Position numbers and translations under genes: made by a program
Shown: piece by piece, positions 16,958 through 25,881 of the stretch
How the letters are laid out: each line of letters starts with the position of its first letter
How positions within the stretch are numbered: position 1 is the first letter of the stretch
Assembly (NCBI GenBank): GCA_051278195.1
Contig: JBNMQM010000003.1
Span: forward strand, 62,001 to 126,000
Direction: 5' to 3'
Length of the DNA: 64,000 bases
Origin: JAHRVQ01 sp051278195
GTDB lineage: Bacteria; Pseudomonadota; Gammaproteobacteria; Pseudomonadales; Azotimanducaceae
The notes under the pieces: generated by a model
The model's database searches: none
The model's input: only the letters and a program-made list of their open reading frames with translations
Told to the model about the DNA's origin: nothing

Positions 16958-17694
16958 CCGAGCAAATTAAGAATCGATTCTTCCGCTAAACGCTGGTGAT
17001 TGAAGACTTTTACGCTGGCCTCAAAATTAATCTGCTCTTGAATTAGATTCGCAACTTCGATTGCGATATCAACGTCTGACAACCGACTTCGACTACCCTC
17101 AATGGTAAGACTACTGGCAGAGAGCCGCTCGATACTGCCATCGATGGCATTTAGGTCTGAACCTATTGTGGCTCTTAGCTCCGTAACTTCAGACTGTAGT
17201 TCTTGTAGTGCTTGCAATGGGTTTGACGATACGTCGTTGGTATTGAGCCGGAGACTATCAAGCTTCATTTGCAACGCATCAATATCAATGCCAGCGCCAC
17301 CAAACAATTGATTGCCGTTAAAATTTGCGCTCTGCAGCTCATCCGCAAACTGGTCTAACAAACCCTGAATTTCTTCGCCGATGAGGGCCTGGTCGTCGTT
17401 ACTCAGGGCACCATTGCCTGATTGCACTGAAAGGGCTTGAATACGTTCCACTAGCTCTTGGTTGCGACCAAGCGTTTGGTCAGCTTTTTGTAGTGCCGAA
17501 ACTTGATTGAGGGCATTTCTAAACTCAACTGTCGTTTCACCGACAGCTGAGTCAAGGCGTCCTGTTATCGCTGCCTCGGCAGCATTTTGTTGATAGTCGA
17601 TCCGTAACCCGCTGCTAATGCGGTCCGTTGCACGATTGATTCCATCCAGGGAAGGTAGAGCAGGAGAGGCCGGGCCAGCAATTGAAAATGGCAT
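16954..17694 (-). CDS. Short orphan flagellin-like protein
   Basis: The 246-residue product has both conserved flagellin ends: near the N-terminus ATDRISSGLRIDYQQNAAEA, and at the C-terminus SRLSDVDIAIEVANLIQEQ followed by NHQRLAEESILNLLG. The variable outer domains (D2/D3) are missing, leaving mostly coiled-coil D0/D1, and the extreme N-terminus (MPFSIAGPASPALP) differs from normal flagellin. I start at the ATG at 17694, which has TAGGAG 8 bases upstream; an ATG at 17718 would precede that site. No other flagellar gene is in the window. It could be a minor filament or a repurposed structural protein. Confidence 0.8.
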   Translation of the reverse strand: MPFSIAGPASPALPSLDGINRATDRISSGLRIDYQQNAAEAAITGRLDSAVGETTVEFRNALNQVSALQKADQTLGRNQELVERIQALSVQSGNGALSNDDQALIGEEIQGLLDQFADELQSANFNGNQLFGGAGIDIDALQMKLDSLRLNTNDVSSNPLQALQELQSEVTELRATIGSDLNAIDGSIERLSASSLTIEGSRSRLSDVDIAIEVANLIQEQINFEASVKVFNHQRLAEESILNLLG

Positions 17695-17799
17695 GGTAGC
17701 AACTCCTATGTTGTTCAATACTTATTGTAGGGAAAACATTAACAGATGACAGGGCAGTGGAGATTCCAAATGCACCGTTTGTCGGGCCGCCAGGATAAT

Positions 17800-18828
17800 T
17801 CAGAGTTCTTTATTACCAAATAGATAGTGTGCGACGTGCCACTCCCTGCCGCTGTTATAAGCAAAAAGTTCTTCACAGGCCATGAAAAATAACCTCCAGC
17901 GGTTGATTAGGACCGTGGTATCAGTGGGATCACTACTTTCGCTGAAAACTTTTCGTATCGCGGGTGAATTTGAATCCATTAAATTTAGCCAGGCTTTGCA
18001 GGTTTTGGCGTAGTGAGCGCCATTGATGGCCCACCGGTTCTCGAGTTTCATGGCAGAGGGTATTTGCGTTGGTAGATCCCAACTAGGCATCAGACCACCT
18101 GTAAAGAAGTGCCGAGCCATCCAGTCCGTTTCACCATCATCCTGGAAAAAATACGGCATCGTCCGGTGAACGAAAATATGAAACCAGAGTTTGCCATTTG
18201 GCTTAAGCCATCCCGAAATTCTCTCAAACAGAAGTTGATAATTCCGCATGTGCTCAAACATCTCAATTGACAAAACCCGGTCATATATTTTATCGGCGCT
18301 GAAATCATTCATGTCACACGTGACGACATCTATGTTCTTAATGTCACGCTCTGCCGCCTGCTCGAGTATGTAGTCTTTTTGCGTAGCTGAGTTACTAACA
18401 GCTGTGATTCTCGCATTTGGATAGTGGCGACCGAGCCATAGCGTTAGGGAACCCCAACCACAACCAAGCTCTAAAATATCCATTCCATCGGTGATTTCAG
18501 CGCGCATGCAACTCAGTTCCAACATCGTTTCTTCCGCTGTTGAGAGATTACTGACGTGGGGCTCAAAATAACAACTGCTATATTTTTTATGCTGGCCTAG
18601 TACATGATCATAGAACGATGTCGGCACTTCATAGTGCTGAACGTTGGCATCTGCGGTGTTGATCGCAAGGGGGCTAGAAGTCATCTGTTGGATAAACTCA
18701 GCCAAAGCATCGGAGGTCTGGTACCGATTACGCTCTTTATTAAGACGTTGTTTGAGTATTCGACGAATACCGATTCGTACTAATGTGTCTGGCACGTAGC
18801 CTTGTTCGACAAGATCAATGGCTTTCAT
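17800..18828 (-). CDS. SAM-dependent methyltransferase, CFA-synthase-like, last gene of lipid operon
   Basis: The 342-residue protein has a Rossmann methyltransferase core: DILELGCGWGSLTLWLGRHY (SAM motif I), AVSNSATQKDYILEQA and VVTCDMNDF. It aligns in outline with the C-terminal two thirds of cyclopropane fatty acid synthase (YDHVLGQHKKYSSCYFEP), but it lacks that enzyme's N-terminal lipid-binding domain. Genes of this type often follow cfa in this operon. It lies 45 bases after the CFA synthase gene on the same strand. Its acceptor is unknown; a modified fatty acyl chain is the obvious guess. Confidence 0.82.
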   Translation of the reverse strand: MKAIDLVEQGYVPDTLVRIGIRRILKQRLNKERNRYQTSDALAEFIQQMTSSPLAINTADANVQHYEVPTSFYDHVLGQHKKYSSCYFEPHVSNLSTAEETMLELSCMRAEITDGMDILELGCGWGSLTLWLGRHYPNARITAVSNSATQKDYILEQAAERDIKNIDVVTCDMNDFSADKIYDRVLSIEMFEHMRNYQLLFERISGWLKPNGKLWFHIFVHRTMPYFFQDDGETDWMARHFFTGGLMPSWDLPTQIPSAMKLENRWAINGAHYAKTCKAWLNLMDSNSPAIRKVFSESSDPTDTTVLINRWRLFFMACEELFAYNSGREWHVAHYLFGNKEL

Positions 18829-18873
18829 ATAACTCCTAAAAATGGTCCCTAAGACGGAGCCAAAAAGAAACCC

Positions 18874-20127
18874 TTACCCTGGTTCGGTGGTATGGCCAAA
18901 AGCCGGTTTTGTAAATTCGGCTTGGACACAGCCAATTGAGCGTTCTTCGAATCCCCCCTCGCAATAACAAAGGTAATACTCCCACATACGTAGAAAACGA
19001 TTGTCATAACCGAGCTCGGTTATGGCATCGACGTTCGCATAGAACTTCTTTCTCCACTCTCTTAGGGTCATTGCATAGTGTTCTGTTATATCTTCTAACG
19101 CAGTCATGCGAAGGCTCGTAAGGTCGGTTGCGGTAGTTGTTAACGCAGTTACAGATGGTAGGGCGCCACCCGGGAAAATATAGCGTTGGATGAAATCAAC
19201 ATTACGTTTAGAGAACTCGTAGTGTTGGTCGGCAATGGTGATTGCTTGAATCAACATTTTTCCAGTTGGTTTAAGTAGTGATGCACATTTCTGAAAGTAG
19301 TTACCCAAAAACTTGAGCCCAACGGCTTCAATCATTTCTATCGACACTAACTTGTCATACTGGCCTTCCATATGCCGGTAGTCCTTCTTAACGACATTGA
19401 TCTTATCCTCTAGGCCGGCTTTTTTTACCCGTTCACGAGCTAAAGCAAACTGCTCTTGGCTGATCGTTGTTGTCGTAACCTTGCAGCCATAATGACCCGC
19501 AGCGTGTAAAGCAAACGACCCCCAGCCAGTGCCAATCTCGACAATGTGATCGGTTTCGCAGAGCTCCAGTTTTTGGCAAATTCGATCCAGCTTAGCGATC
19601 GATGCTTGTTCCATGGATACGCCCGCATGCTCGAAAAAACCTGCGGAGTAGGTCATGGTCGGGTCAAGAAAACGCTCAAATAGTTGGTTACCAAGGTCAT
19701 AGTGGGCAGCAATGTTTTTCTTTGCGCCGTTCTCGGTATCCTCATTCATCCAATGCAGTAGTTTGTACAAAGGTTTTTTGAAAGCAGCGTTGCCGAGACC
19801 TTCAATGACATTCATATTGCGCAGCATAATTCTGATCAAATCAGTCAAGTTGTCGCAGGTCCAGAGTCCTTGCATGTAAGCTTCTGCTGCCCCTACCGCG
19901 CCTCCGGCTGCTAGCGTTGTGTAAAAGCGATCATCATGTACTTCAACGGTTGCTGTCGGCGCCGCGTCTTCTCCGCAGTTCAGTGTAACCTCACCATCTA
20001 TAAAAATGACTCTACCGTGTTTGAGCTGCTGCATATTGCTAAGAAACTTACTTTTGATGGTGTTCATAAGCCAGGTGTCTTTTCGTGTGACCTGGCTTGG
20101 TAGGTGATCAAGGTCCAATGTTCTCAT
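18874..20127 (-). CDS. cfa: Cyclopropane-fatty-acyl-phospholipid synthase
   Basis: CFA synthase uses S-adenosylmethionine to add a methylene group across the cis double bond of membrane phospholipid acyl chains. The 417-residue product has the N-terminal lipid-binding domain, the substrate region KKNIAAHYDLGNQLFERFLD with TMTYSAGFF, the SAM motif VEIGTGWGSFALHAAGHYG and the C-terminal catalytic region (VDFIQRYIFPGGALPS, LREWRKKF). Length matches the family. It overlaps the DUF1365 stop by 4 bases. In this gene setting an unsaturated-fatty-acid methyltransferase (as in the furan fatty acid pathway) is an alternative activity. Confidence 0.9.
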   Translation of the reverse strand: MRTLDLDHLPSQVTRKDTWLMNTIKSKFLSNMQQLKHGRVIFIDGEVTLNCGEDAAPTATVEVHDDRFYTTLAAGGAVGAAEAYMQGLWTCDNLTDLIRIMLRNMNVIEGLGNAAFKKPLYKLLHWMNEDTENGAKKNIAAHYDLGNQLFERFLDPTMTYSAGFFEHAGVSMEQASIAKLDRICQKLELCETDHIVEIGTGWGSFALHAAGHYGCKVTTTTISQEQFALARERVKKAGLEDKINVVKKDYRHMEGQYDKLVSIEMIEAVGLKFLGNYFQKCASLLKPTGKMLIQAITIADQHYEFSKRNVDFIQRYIFPGGALPSVTALTTTATDLTSLRMTALEDITEHYAMTLREWRKKFYANVDAITELGYDNRFLRMWEYYLCYCEGGFEERSIGCVQAEFTKPAFGHTTEPG

Positions 20128-20873
20128 TCGTTCGACTCCTGAAGCTTCTTTTTATTCGGGTGGCCATAAAATGGCACTCTTTTTATCCACAACCTAGCCG
20201 CTTGGAGGTAGATGGCTGAGACTGTGCGTAAGCTCTGGCGCATCTGGCACCAAATTATATACCTGACATTGCCTTCGCTTAGTACTTGTCGAACGAGCTT
20301 TATGCTGGCTGTAAAAAGCGGTTGTGAATTTTGGCTTACATCTATCCCTACGTTGAATTGTTCGTTTGGATCATCAATGTGCCACTGGTAGGTAGTATCC
20401 ATGGGCATGAACGGTGAAACATGGAAGTTTTTTTCTGTCTTGGCGTCAAAATTAGGTCCAGACAAAAGGTATACGTGTCGCTCATCCCAGGGCGTGTTGT
20501 GAACTTCAGCCAACACGTACTTAAGTTCATCGCCATCAAAGCAATAAAAAAGAGAGATAGGATTCATACAGTAGCCAAGGCTACGCAATGTCGTCAGTAG
20601 AAAAACCTTTCCAGAGAACAATTCACCGGATAGCGCGTTGATTCGTTGAATGACTTCTTGCCGAAGATCCGCATGTTCTCCAGGTAGATAGTCCTGACGT
20701 TTAAAGCTGACAAGGTTAAAAGCATTAGCTGACCAAAAACGCGATTGCGCAAACACCTGCTCTATTTCGTCTAGGTCTAAATACAAATAGTCGAGCTGAT
20801 AGGAAAATGCATGACCGCCGTGAGTGAAACGCTTATGGAAGATATCACCGTGGTACACACAAGAACTTACCAC
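20124..20873 (-). CDS. DUF1365 family protein
   Basis: The 249-residue product belongs to DUF1365, a family nearly always found beside an FAD-dependent oxidoreductase and CFA synthase. Family marks are VYHGDIFHKRFTHGGHAFSY at the start, RSLGYCMNPISLFYCFD and VAEVHNTPWDERHVYLL-like text in the middle. I place the start at the GTG at 20873, overlapping the end of the oxidoreductase gene by 7 bases, because the family alignment begins there; the upstream ATG at 20954 reads through unrelated sequence. Its biochemical role is not established; a link with lipid modification is inferred from context. Confidence 0.86.
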   Translation of the reverse strand: MVSSCVYHGDIFHKRFTHGGHAFSYQLDYLYLDLDEIEQVFAQSRFWSANAFNLVSFKRQDYLPGEHADLRQEVIQRINALSGELFSGKVFLLTTLRSLGYCMNPISLFYCFDGDELKYVLAEVHNTPWDERHVYLLSGPNFDAKTEKNFHVSPFMPMDTTYQWHIDDPNEQFNVGIDVSQNSQPLFTASIKLVRQVLSEGNVRYIIWCQMRQSLRTVSAIYLQAARLWIKRVPFYGHPNKKKLQESNE

Positions 20874-22111
20874 GCTACCCCCAGTTGTTGGCAAACACGC
20901 AATGCACTTTTGACGCCGTCTTCGTGAAACCCAAAATGCCAGTAGGCGCCACAATAATGCGTATGGTTCTGGCCCGATATTTCATGGTGTCGCGTTTGAG
21001 CGTCTAATGTCTTCTGGTCATAAAACGGATGCGTGTAGTCAAATGTTCCAAGTAGGCAGTCGGGATGGATATTGGGATCATTCAGAGTCACTAGCAATGG
21101 CGTTTTGGTCGGAATATGTTGGAGAATATTCATGTTATAAGTTAAATGCGCGACATCTTCTTTTGAGCCCGCGGGAATAAAATAGTTCCAGCTCGCCCAA
21201 GCGAGATGCCGTTTGGGTAAACGGCTAATATCCGTGTGTAAATAGGCTGTATTTGGGGTGTATCGAATCCTACTGAGAATGCTCGCTTCCTGTATCGATG
21301 GAGTATCCAGCATCGCGAGAGCCTCGTCACTATGACAAGCCAGTATGACCTCGTCGAAATATTCCTCCCCTGTATCGGTACAGACAGTGATGGCTCCTTC
21401 ATCGCGCTCTATTCTTTTTACCGCTTTTACCGCTGAAGAAAGTCGAACATCCTGCAAATGGGGCTGCATTGCCTTAACATACTGATTCGACCCGCCCTTC
21501 ACGACGTACCACTGGGGTCGATTCTTTAGGTCAACTAAACCATGATTGACGAAGAAATCAACCAGGGCACGAACCGGAAAACTGCCAATGGCTTTATCGC
21601 CGGTAGACCATATCGCAGCCGCCATCGGATATAGGTACTGAGTACGAAACGCCACGCCAAACCCGTGTTGATCCAGATAGTCCGACAAACTTGCAGCCTC
21701 ATTCACGGGTAGCACCTTTGCCAACTTGTTGAACCGTAGGATGTCTCGGACCAATGACCAGAAAGCTGGTCTAAGGAGGTTACGCCGCTGCGCAAACAGC
21801 GTATTGAGGCTATGTCCGTTGTATTCGAGATCCTTCTCTTCGTCTTGCACAGAAAAACTCATCTCTGTGGGATCTCCGCTACAGCCGAGTTCGGCCAATA
21901 AGCGCATAAAATTGGGATAGGTCCTATCGTTGTAGACGATGAAACCGGTATCGACCGTCACGGTTTGCTCATCAACAATGACTTGGTGGGTGTGTGTATG
22001 ACCGCCCAGATAGTCGTTGGCTTCAAACAGGGTGACTTGATGCTTATTGCGCAGCAGATAGGCGCAGGTTAAGCCCGAGACACCACTGCCAATAATCGCG
22101 ATTCTTGCCAT
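20867..22111 (-). CDS. FAD-dependent amine-oxidase-type oxidoreductase of the CFA/DUF1365 operon
   Basis: The 414-residue protein begins with a dinucleotide-binding fold (RIAIIGSGVSGLTCAYLLR, then LFEANDYLGGHTHTH) and continues as a flavin amine oxidase/desaturase-like protein (TVDTGFIVYNDRTYPNFMRL, YLYPMAAAIWSTG, CGAYWHFGFHEDG). It heads a tightly packed operon with DUF1365, cfa and a methyltransferase. In Rhodobacter sphaeroides a gene of this type is part of the singlet-oxygen-induced regulon and, as I recall, of furan fatty acid synthesis; I have not compared sequences. No ChrR/RpoE or photolyase gene is in this window. Confidence 0.86.
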   Translation of the reverse strand: MARIAIIGSGVSGLTCAYLLRNKHQVTLFEANDYLGGHTHTHQVIVDEQTVTVDTGFIVYNDRTYPNFMRLLAELGCSGDPTEMSFSVQDEEKDLEYNGHSLNTLFAQRRNLLRPAFWSLVRDILRFNKLAKVLPVNEAASLSDYLDQHGFGVAFRTQYLYPMAAAIWSTGDKAIGSFPVRALVDFFVNHGLVDLKNRPQWYVVKGGSNQYVKAMQPHLQDVRLSSAVKAVKRIERDEGAITVCTDTGEEYFDEVILACHSDEALAMLDTPSIQEASILSRIRYTPNTAYLHTDISRLPKRHLAWASWNYFIPAGSKEDVAHLTYNMNILQHIPTKTPLLVTLNDPNIHPDCLLGTFDYTHPFYDQKTLDAQTRHHEISGQNHTHYCGAYWHFGFHEDGVKSALRVCQQLGVAW

Positions 22112-22277
22112 GAATGGATAACCTTTAACCTGTACAGAACGAGAGCGTTAAGTTTTCGTCGCGTTTGGCATGTGTAGGGCGGTCCTTATCAAACATACGC
22201 CGCTAAAGTGCAAGTAGACGTATTGAATTTTTTATTGTTACTCTTCTTGATTACTCACACCTTCTCAGGAAACGATC

Positions 22278-23192
22278 ATGATAGCGAAGATCCCCTTTGG
22301 TTCAACCGGCCACGACAGTAGCCGAATCATCTTCGGTGCCGCTGCGATTGGTGGCATGAAGCAAGATAGAGCCGATAGCACGATTGAACTCGTTCGGTCT
22401 TATGGTATTAATCACTTTGATGTCGCTGCCAGTTACGGTGAAGCTGAACTTCGCCTTGCGGACTTTTTGTCTGATCATCGTCAGGAAGTCTTTCTCGCTT
22501 CAAAAACCGGAGATAGGGGAGGATCTGACGCGCGGGCAAGCATAGAGCGCTCCCTAACTAGAATGAAGATCGATCAACTGGATCTGATTCAATTCCATAA
22601 TTTGGCTAAGGATGATGACTGGGAGACCGCTATGGCGCCTGGAGGCGCGTTAGAAGCTGCTTTACAGGCCAAGGATGAAGGTCTTGTGCGGTTTATTGGC
22701 GTAACGGGACACGGGACTCGGATTGCCGAAATGCATCTAAAGAGCCTCGCCAGATTTGATTTCGCATCGGTGTTGTTGCCTTACAGCCACATGTCAATGC
22801 AAGACCCGCAGTACGCGAGCGAGTTTGAAGCGCTTTATCAGCTCTGTCTGGATCGGAAAATTGCGATGCAAACCATTAAATCTATGGCAAAGCGAAGATG
22901 GCTACCCGAAGCAGAAGATAAAAAATTCAGCTGGTACGAACCTCTTAGAGAACCATCAGCGATTACCAATGCTGTCCATTGGGTGTTGAAACGCCCAGGA
23001 GTATTCCTCAACTCAACCAGTGATGCGACGCTGCTAAAGTTTCTTTTGGAAGCAGCCAGCCAGTTTGATGAAGCCGACGTGACGGACATAGAATCTAAAG
23101 TCACGGCTGATGTGGCGTCAAATAATATTGAGCCATTGTTCTTTCGCGGAGAACTCGATGATGTGCAGGGGCCTAACGGTGTTTCTCGCTAG
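22278..23192 (+). CDS. Aldo/keto reductase
   Basis: The 304-residue protein is an AKR-type TIM barrel using NAD(P)H. The catalytic tetrad is visible: Asp and Tyr in HFDVAASYGEAELRLADF, Lys in LASKTGD and His in LIQFHNLAK. It resembles the radical-SAM-adjacent/uncharacterised AKR branch rather than the classical aldose reductases. It is divergent from the FAD oxidoreductase gene and convergent with larB, overlapping it by 4 bases at the stops. Because another AKR starts the lar operon, the two could act on related substrates, but that is speculation. Confidence 0.87.
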   Translation: MIAKIPFGSTGHDSSRIIFGAAAIGGMKQDRADSTIELVRSYGINHFDVAASYGEAELRLADFLSDHRQEVFLASKTGDRGGSDARASIERSLTRMKIDQLDLIQFHNLAKDDDWETAMAPGGALEAALQAKDEGLVRFIGVTGHGTRIAEMHLKSLARFDFASVLLPYSHMSMQDPQYASEFEALYQLCLDRKIAMQTIKSMAKRRWLPEAEDKKFSWYEPLREPSAITNAVHWVLKRPGVFLNSTSDATLLKFLLEAASQFDEADVTDIESKVTADVASNNIEPLFFRGELDDVQGPNGVSR

Positions 23193-23842
23193 CGAAAGGC
23201 GTGCAGAATTCTGATCGCGGCACAGGCAGCACCGAAGCCGTTGTCGATGTTTGTCACGGTAATGCCCGAAGCACAACTGACTAAAAGCGAGGCGAGGGCA
23301 GTCTCTCCGCCACGGGTAGCGCCGTAACCAACTGACGTTGGCACAGCGATAATCGTCGAGGAGATTAAGCCTCCCAATACTGTTGGCAGCGCCGCATCCA
23401 TGCCAGCAATGGCAATGATAATTTTATGTTGTTTGATTTCATCGATACGGTCCAGCAACCGCCATAAGCCGGCGACCCCGACATCATCAATTTTATTTGA
23501 TCCGTAGCCATAGAACGCGAGCGTTCGAGCGGCTTCCCTAGCGACGGCAACATCCGTGCTGCCACCTGTGATAATCGCGACGTCACTATTCTCAGCATCG
23601 GGCAGAGGGTTTATCCATGCGGTACGTGACTGCTCGTCATAGTCCAATAAATCCGGCTGAGCACTTTCTATTATCGCGAACTGTTCGCTTGTAAGGCGCG
23701 TGAACAGCATGCGCTTGCTGGAATCTAACTGATCGCAAATGGTGAGCAACTGGGCAGGCGTTTTACCTTGGCAAAAAACAGCTTCGCCAATGCCTGTTCT
23801 GGACTCACGATCAAAATCAAGTAGTACCTCTGAATCCGTCAA
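23189..23842 (-). CDS. larB: Nickel-pincer cofactor biosynthesis protein LarB
   Basis: LarB carboxylates nicotinic acid adenine dinucleotide and splits it to pyridinium-3,5-biscarboxylate mononucleotide, the first step of nickel-pincer nucleotide synthesis. The 217-residue product has the family core: ITGGSTDVAVAREAARTL, AGMDAALPTVLGGLISS, PTSVGYGATRGGETAL and SCASGITVTNIDNGFGAA, where Cys190 matches the cysteine that attacks the pyridinium ring. The N-terminus has GIGEAVFCQGKTPAQLL as in LarB. It is the last gene of the operon, 3 bases after larE. Confidence 0.93.
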   Translation of the reverse strand: MTDSEVLLDFDRESRTGIGEAVFCQGKTPAQLLTICDQLDSSKRMLFTRLTSEQFAIIESAQPDLLDYDEQSRTAWINPLPDAENSDVAIITGGSTDVAVAREAARTLAFYGYGSNKIDDVGVAGLWRLLDRIDEIKQHKIIIAIAGMDAALPTVLGGLISSTIIAVPTSVGYGATRGGETALASLLVSCASGITVTNIDNGFGAACAAIRILHAFR

Positions 23843-23845
23843 TTG

Positions 23846-24685
23846 TTACTCCACTGCCAGTGTTTCAATGAGAAAGGCGCTACCGCGCCGATAAGGTTCA
23901 ACACTGACGAATCCTGCAAGTTCCTTGAACCCAGCAGCTTCGAATTTTTCTGCTGTCAATTCTTCAGCGAGCTTGTAAAACTCAGCTTGCTCATTGATCG
24001 TTTCAGTTGTTTCAAGCTCTATGACAATGCCACCCGCTCTTACACGACAGCGAACGCCTTTGATTGGGATCAACACCTTTAAGCTTTGCCAGAGTGTTTG
24101 TTCAACATCATTGATGACGGGCAATACATGGGGATCAATCCTGATGCCGGTTTCAATTCGACTAGAAAGACAGGGCGCCGCTGGCAAGTCGTGCAGATCA
24201 AGTAGTCCCAGCTCGCGAGCGATATCACGCAGGGTCTGCTTACTGATTTCACAGTCAACATAAGGGTGACAAACCTGGTGTTCTTTGGCGGCGCTAAGCC
24301 CTGGACGATAATCGCCAAGGTCATCCAAATTTGTGCCTGACATGACCAGACTCTCGGTATTTTCAACGATCGTCGCATAGAGATTGGTTTTACAGAAATA
24401 ACAGCGGTTAGCTGGGTTTGCCAAATATTCGGGGTCTTCGATTTCTCCGGCATCGATCACGCTCAAATGCCAACCTTCGGCTTTGGCATATTTGCGAACA
24501 CGCTCCGTGGCTTGTACTGGCACTGCTGGTGAAACCGCATGAAACATCTCAATTTGCGGATTCACGCGATGTGCCAGAACAGCTAGTGTCATACTATCAA
24601 CGCCACCGCTAACAGCAACAGCTGCAGGGCCTACCGTCGCCAGATAATCGCTAAGTCGTTGTGTTGATTCAATCATCTTTATCAT
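23846..24685 (-). CDS. larE: ATP-dependent sacrificial sulfur transferase LarE
   Basis: LarE adenylates the carboxylates of the LarB product and replaces them with thiocarboxylates. The 279-residue protein has the PP-loop SGGVDS (residues 26-31), the paired cysteines NRCYFCKTNLY (Cys95, Cys98) and PAAPCLSSRIETG, where Cys172 corresponds to the single cysteine (176 in Lactobacillus) that is consumed as the sulfur donor. This suggests the sacrificial type rather than the iron-sulfur type. It begins one base after the larC stop; a second ATG lies at 24676. A 17-bp tandem repeat spans this junction. Confidence 0.94.
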   Translation of the reverse strand: MIKMIESTQRLSDYLATVGPAAVAVSGGVDSMTLAVLAHRVNPQIEMFHAVSPAVPVQATERVRKYAKAEGWHLSVIDAGEIEDPEYLANPANRCYFCKTNLYATIVENTESLVMSGTNLDDLGDYRPGLSAAKEHQVCHPYVDCEISKQTLRDIARELGLLDLHDLPAAPCLSSRIETGIRIDPHVLPVINDVEQTLWQSLKVLIPIKGVRCRVRAGGIVIELETTETINEQAEFYKLAEELTAEKFEAAGFKELAGFVSVEPYRRGSAFLIETLAVE

Positions 24686-24707
24686 TCAACCATCTTTGCC
24701 ATTCAAT
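24667..24707. repeat. 17-bp tandem repeat spanning the larC/larE junction
   Basis: ATTCAATCATCTTTATC (24667-24683) and ATTCAACCATCTTTGCC (24684-24700) are two copies of one unit differing at three positions, followed by ATTCAAT. The copies contain the larE start and the larC stop, so the larE N-terminus and the junction were shaped by the duplication. Confidence 0.85.
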
Positions 24708-25876
24708 GCCGAGGACTCCAGCTGACGACGAATGTCAGCCTGGTCTGCAACAGAGTCCAATTGAGCTAAGTCGTCCATTTCTGTTTTCGCTGTTCTGCCA
24801 CCAGGGCGCGCCGCTATCTTAACCCGATAAGCCTTGTCACCAATCGTGATATCAGTCGCTTCTCTCTGCAACAGGTGACGTTCTGGTTGGGTGTGCCGTA
24901 GCCCAAGTGTTGTGGTTAAACCAAAGCAATGACTGATCAACTGATCTATATCCTGACCATCTGACAGCACTCTAACGGCAAGAGAGAGCCGATTCTTCTT
25001 GCCATAAACACCGTACTGGACGATATCCAACACCCCGGTCATCAATTGTAGTCTTGAGATGGCCGCGGCCAGCTGTTCGGGCGTTTGATCATCAATTTCA
25101 AACTCCAATTGATGAATACTCTCCGACTGCCATTGTTGCTGCTCTGTTATTAATGCTGACTCCATCACCAGCATTCGAAGCGTATTAGAGATTCCTGGGA
25201 ATTGTTTGTTGCCAAACCCAAAACCCTGACTAACCAACCGGCCTCGTGGCCGCTGATCCGGGGACAGGAATTTCATGATCGCAGCGCCGGTTGGCGTAAT
25301 GCGCTCCCCCGAAATACCATCGTCGACGAACTCAAAGCCTTTAAGTATCAACGCCGTTGCAGGCGCTGGTATCGGTAACATGCCATGTGCAGTCTTCACC
25401 AGCCCGCCACCTAATGGCAGGGCAGAACAGCTACAAGAATCAATTCGCATTCGGTTAATTAGATAGCTGGCACAAATGATATCTGCGATCGAGTCCCAGG
25501 CACCTACCTCATGGAACGCTACCCGTTCGATGGGTTTGTCGTGAATCGCAGCCTCGGCTTCCGCAATCACTTTGAAAATGCCAAGCGCGATGCGTTTGGT
25601 TTCTTCGTCCAATGCTGACTGAATTAGCAGGGCTTTGATGTCACTGTAGTGTCGGTGATGGTGACCGTCTGCGTCGGTCTCGGGGATCACCTTAAATTTA
25701 TAGCCCGACAATACGCCGTCATTAAATGGCCCGGATTCCAGGCGGACCAGAGCGGGGAAACCTGCAAGATCAATTTGACTGGCAAGCTCGCTTGCCATCT
25801 CAGGAAAGCAATCGAGTGCCGCAGCAATGAACATGTCGCCGGAAATACCGCCAACGAGGTCGAGATGTAAGTGCAT
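24686..25876 (-). CDS. larC: Nickel insertion protein LarC (single full-length frame)
   Basis: LarC is a CTP-dependent cyclometallase that inserts nickel into the pincer nucleotide. The 396-residue product starts with the family signature MHLHLDLVGGISGDMFIAAA, has a histidine-rich DGHHHRHYSDIKAL and VAFHEVGAWDSIADIIC, and retains the C-terminal half (TDITIGDKAYRVKIAARPGG). In Lactobacillus larC is made by a programmed frameshift between larC1 and larC2; here it is one uninterrupted frame. The ATG at 25876 follows the aldo/keto reductase stop by 5 bases; an upstream ATG at 25912 lies inside that gene. Confidence 0.95.
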   Translation of the reverse strand: MHLHLDLVGGISGDMFIAAALDCFPEMASELASQIDLAGFPALVRLESGPFNDGVLSGYKFKVIPETDADGHHHRHYSDIKALLIQSALDEETKRIALGIFKVIAEAEAAIHDKPIERVAFHEVGAWDSIADIICASYLINRMRIDSCSCSALPLGGGLVKTAHGMLPIPAPATALILKGFEFVDDGISGERITPTGAAIMKFLSPDQRPRGRLVSQGFGFGNKQFPGISNTLRMLVMESALITEQQQWQSESIHQLEFEIDDQTPEQLAAAISRLQLMTGVLDIVQYGVYGKKNRLSLAVRVLSDGQDIDQLISHCFGLTTTLGLRHTQPERHLLQREATDITIGDKAYRVKIAARPGGRTAKTEMDDLAQLDSVADQADIRRQLESSALNGKDG

Positions 25877-25881
25877 ATTGA

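Noticed and set aside
23189..25876. Complete lactate racemase system (larABCE)
   Set aside because: Only larB, larC and larE are present; no LarA-type protein occurs among the window's genes.
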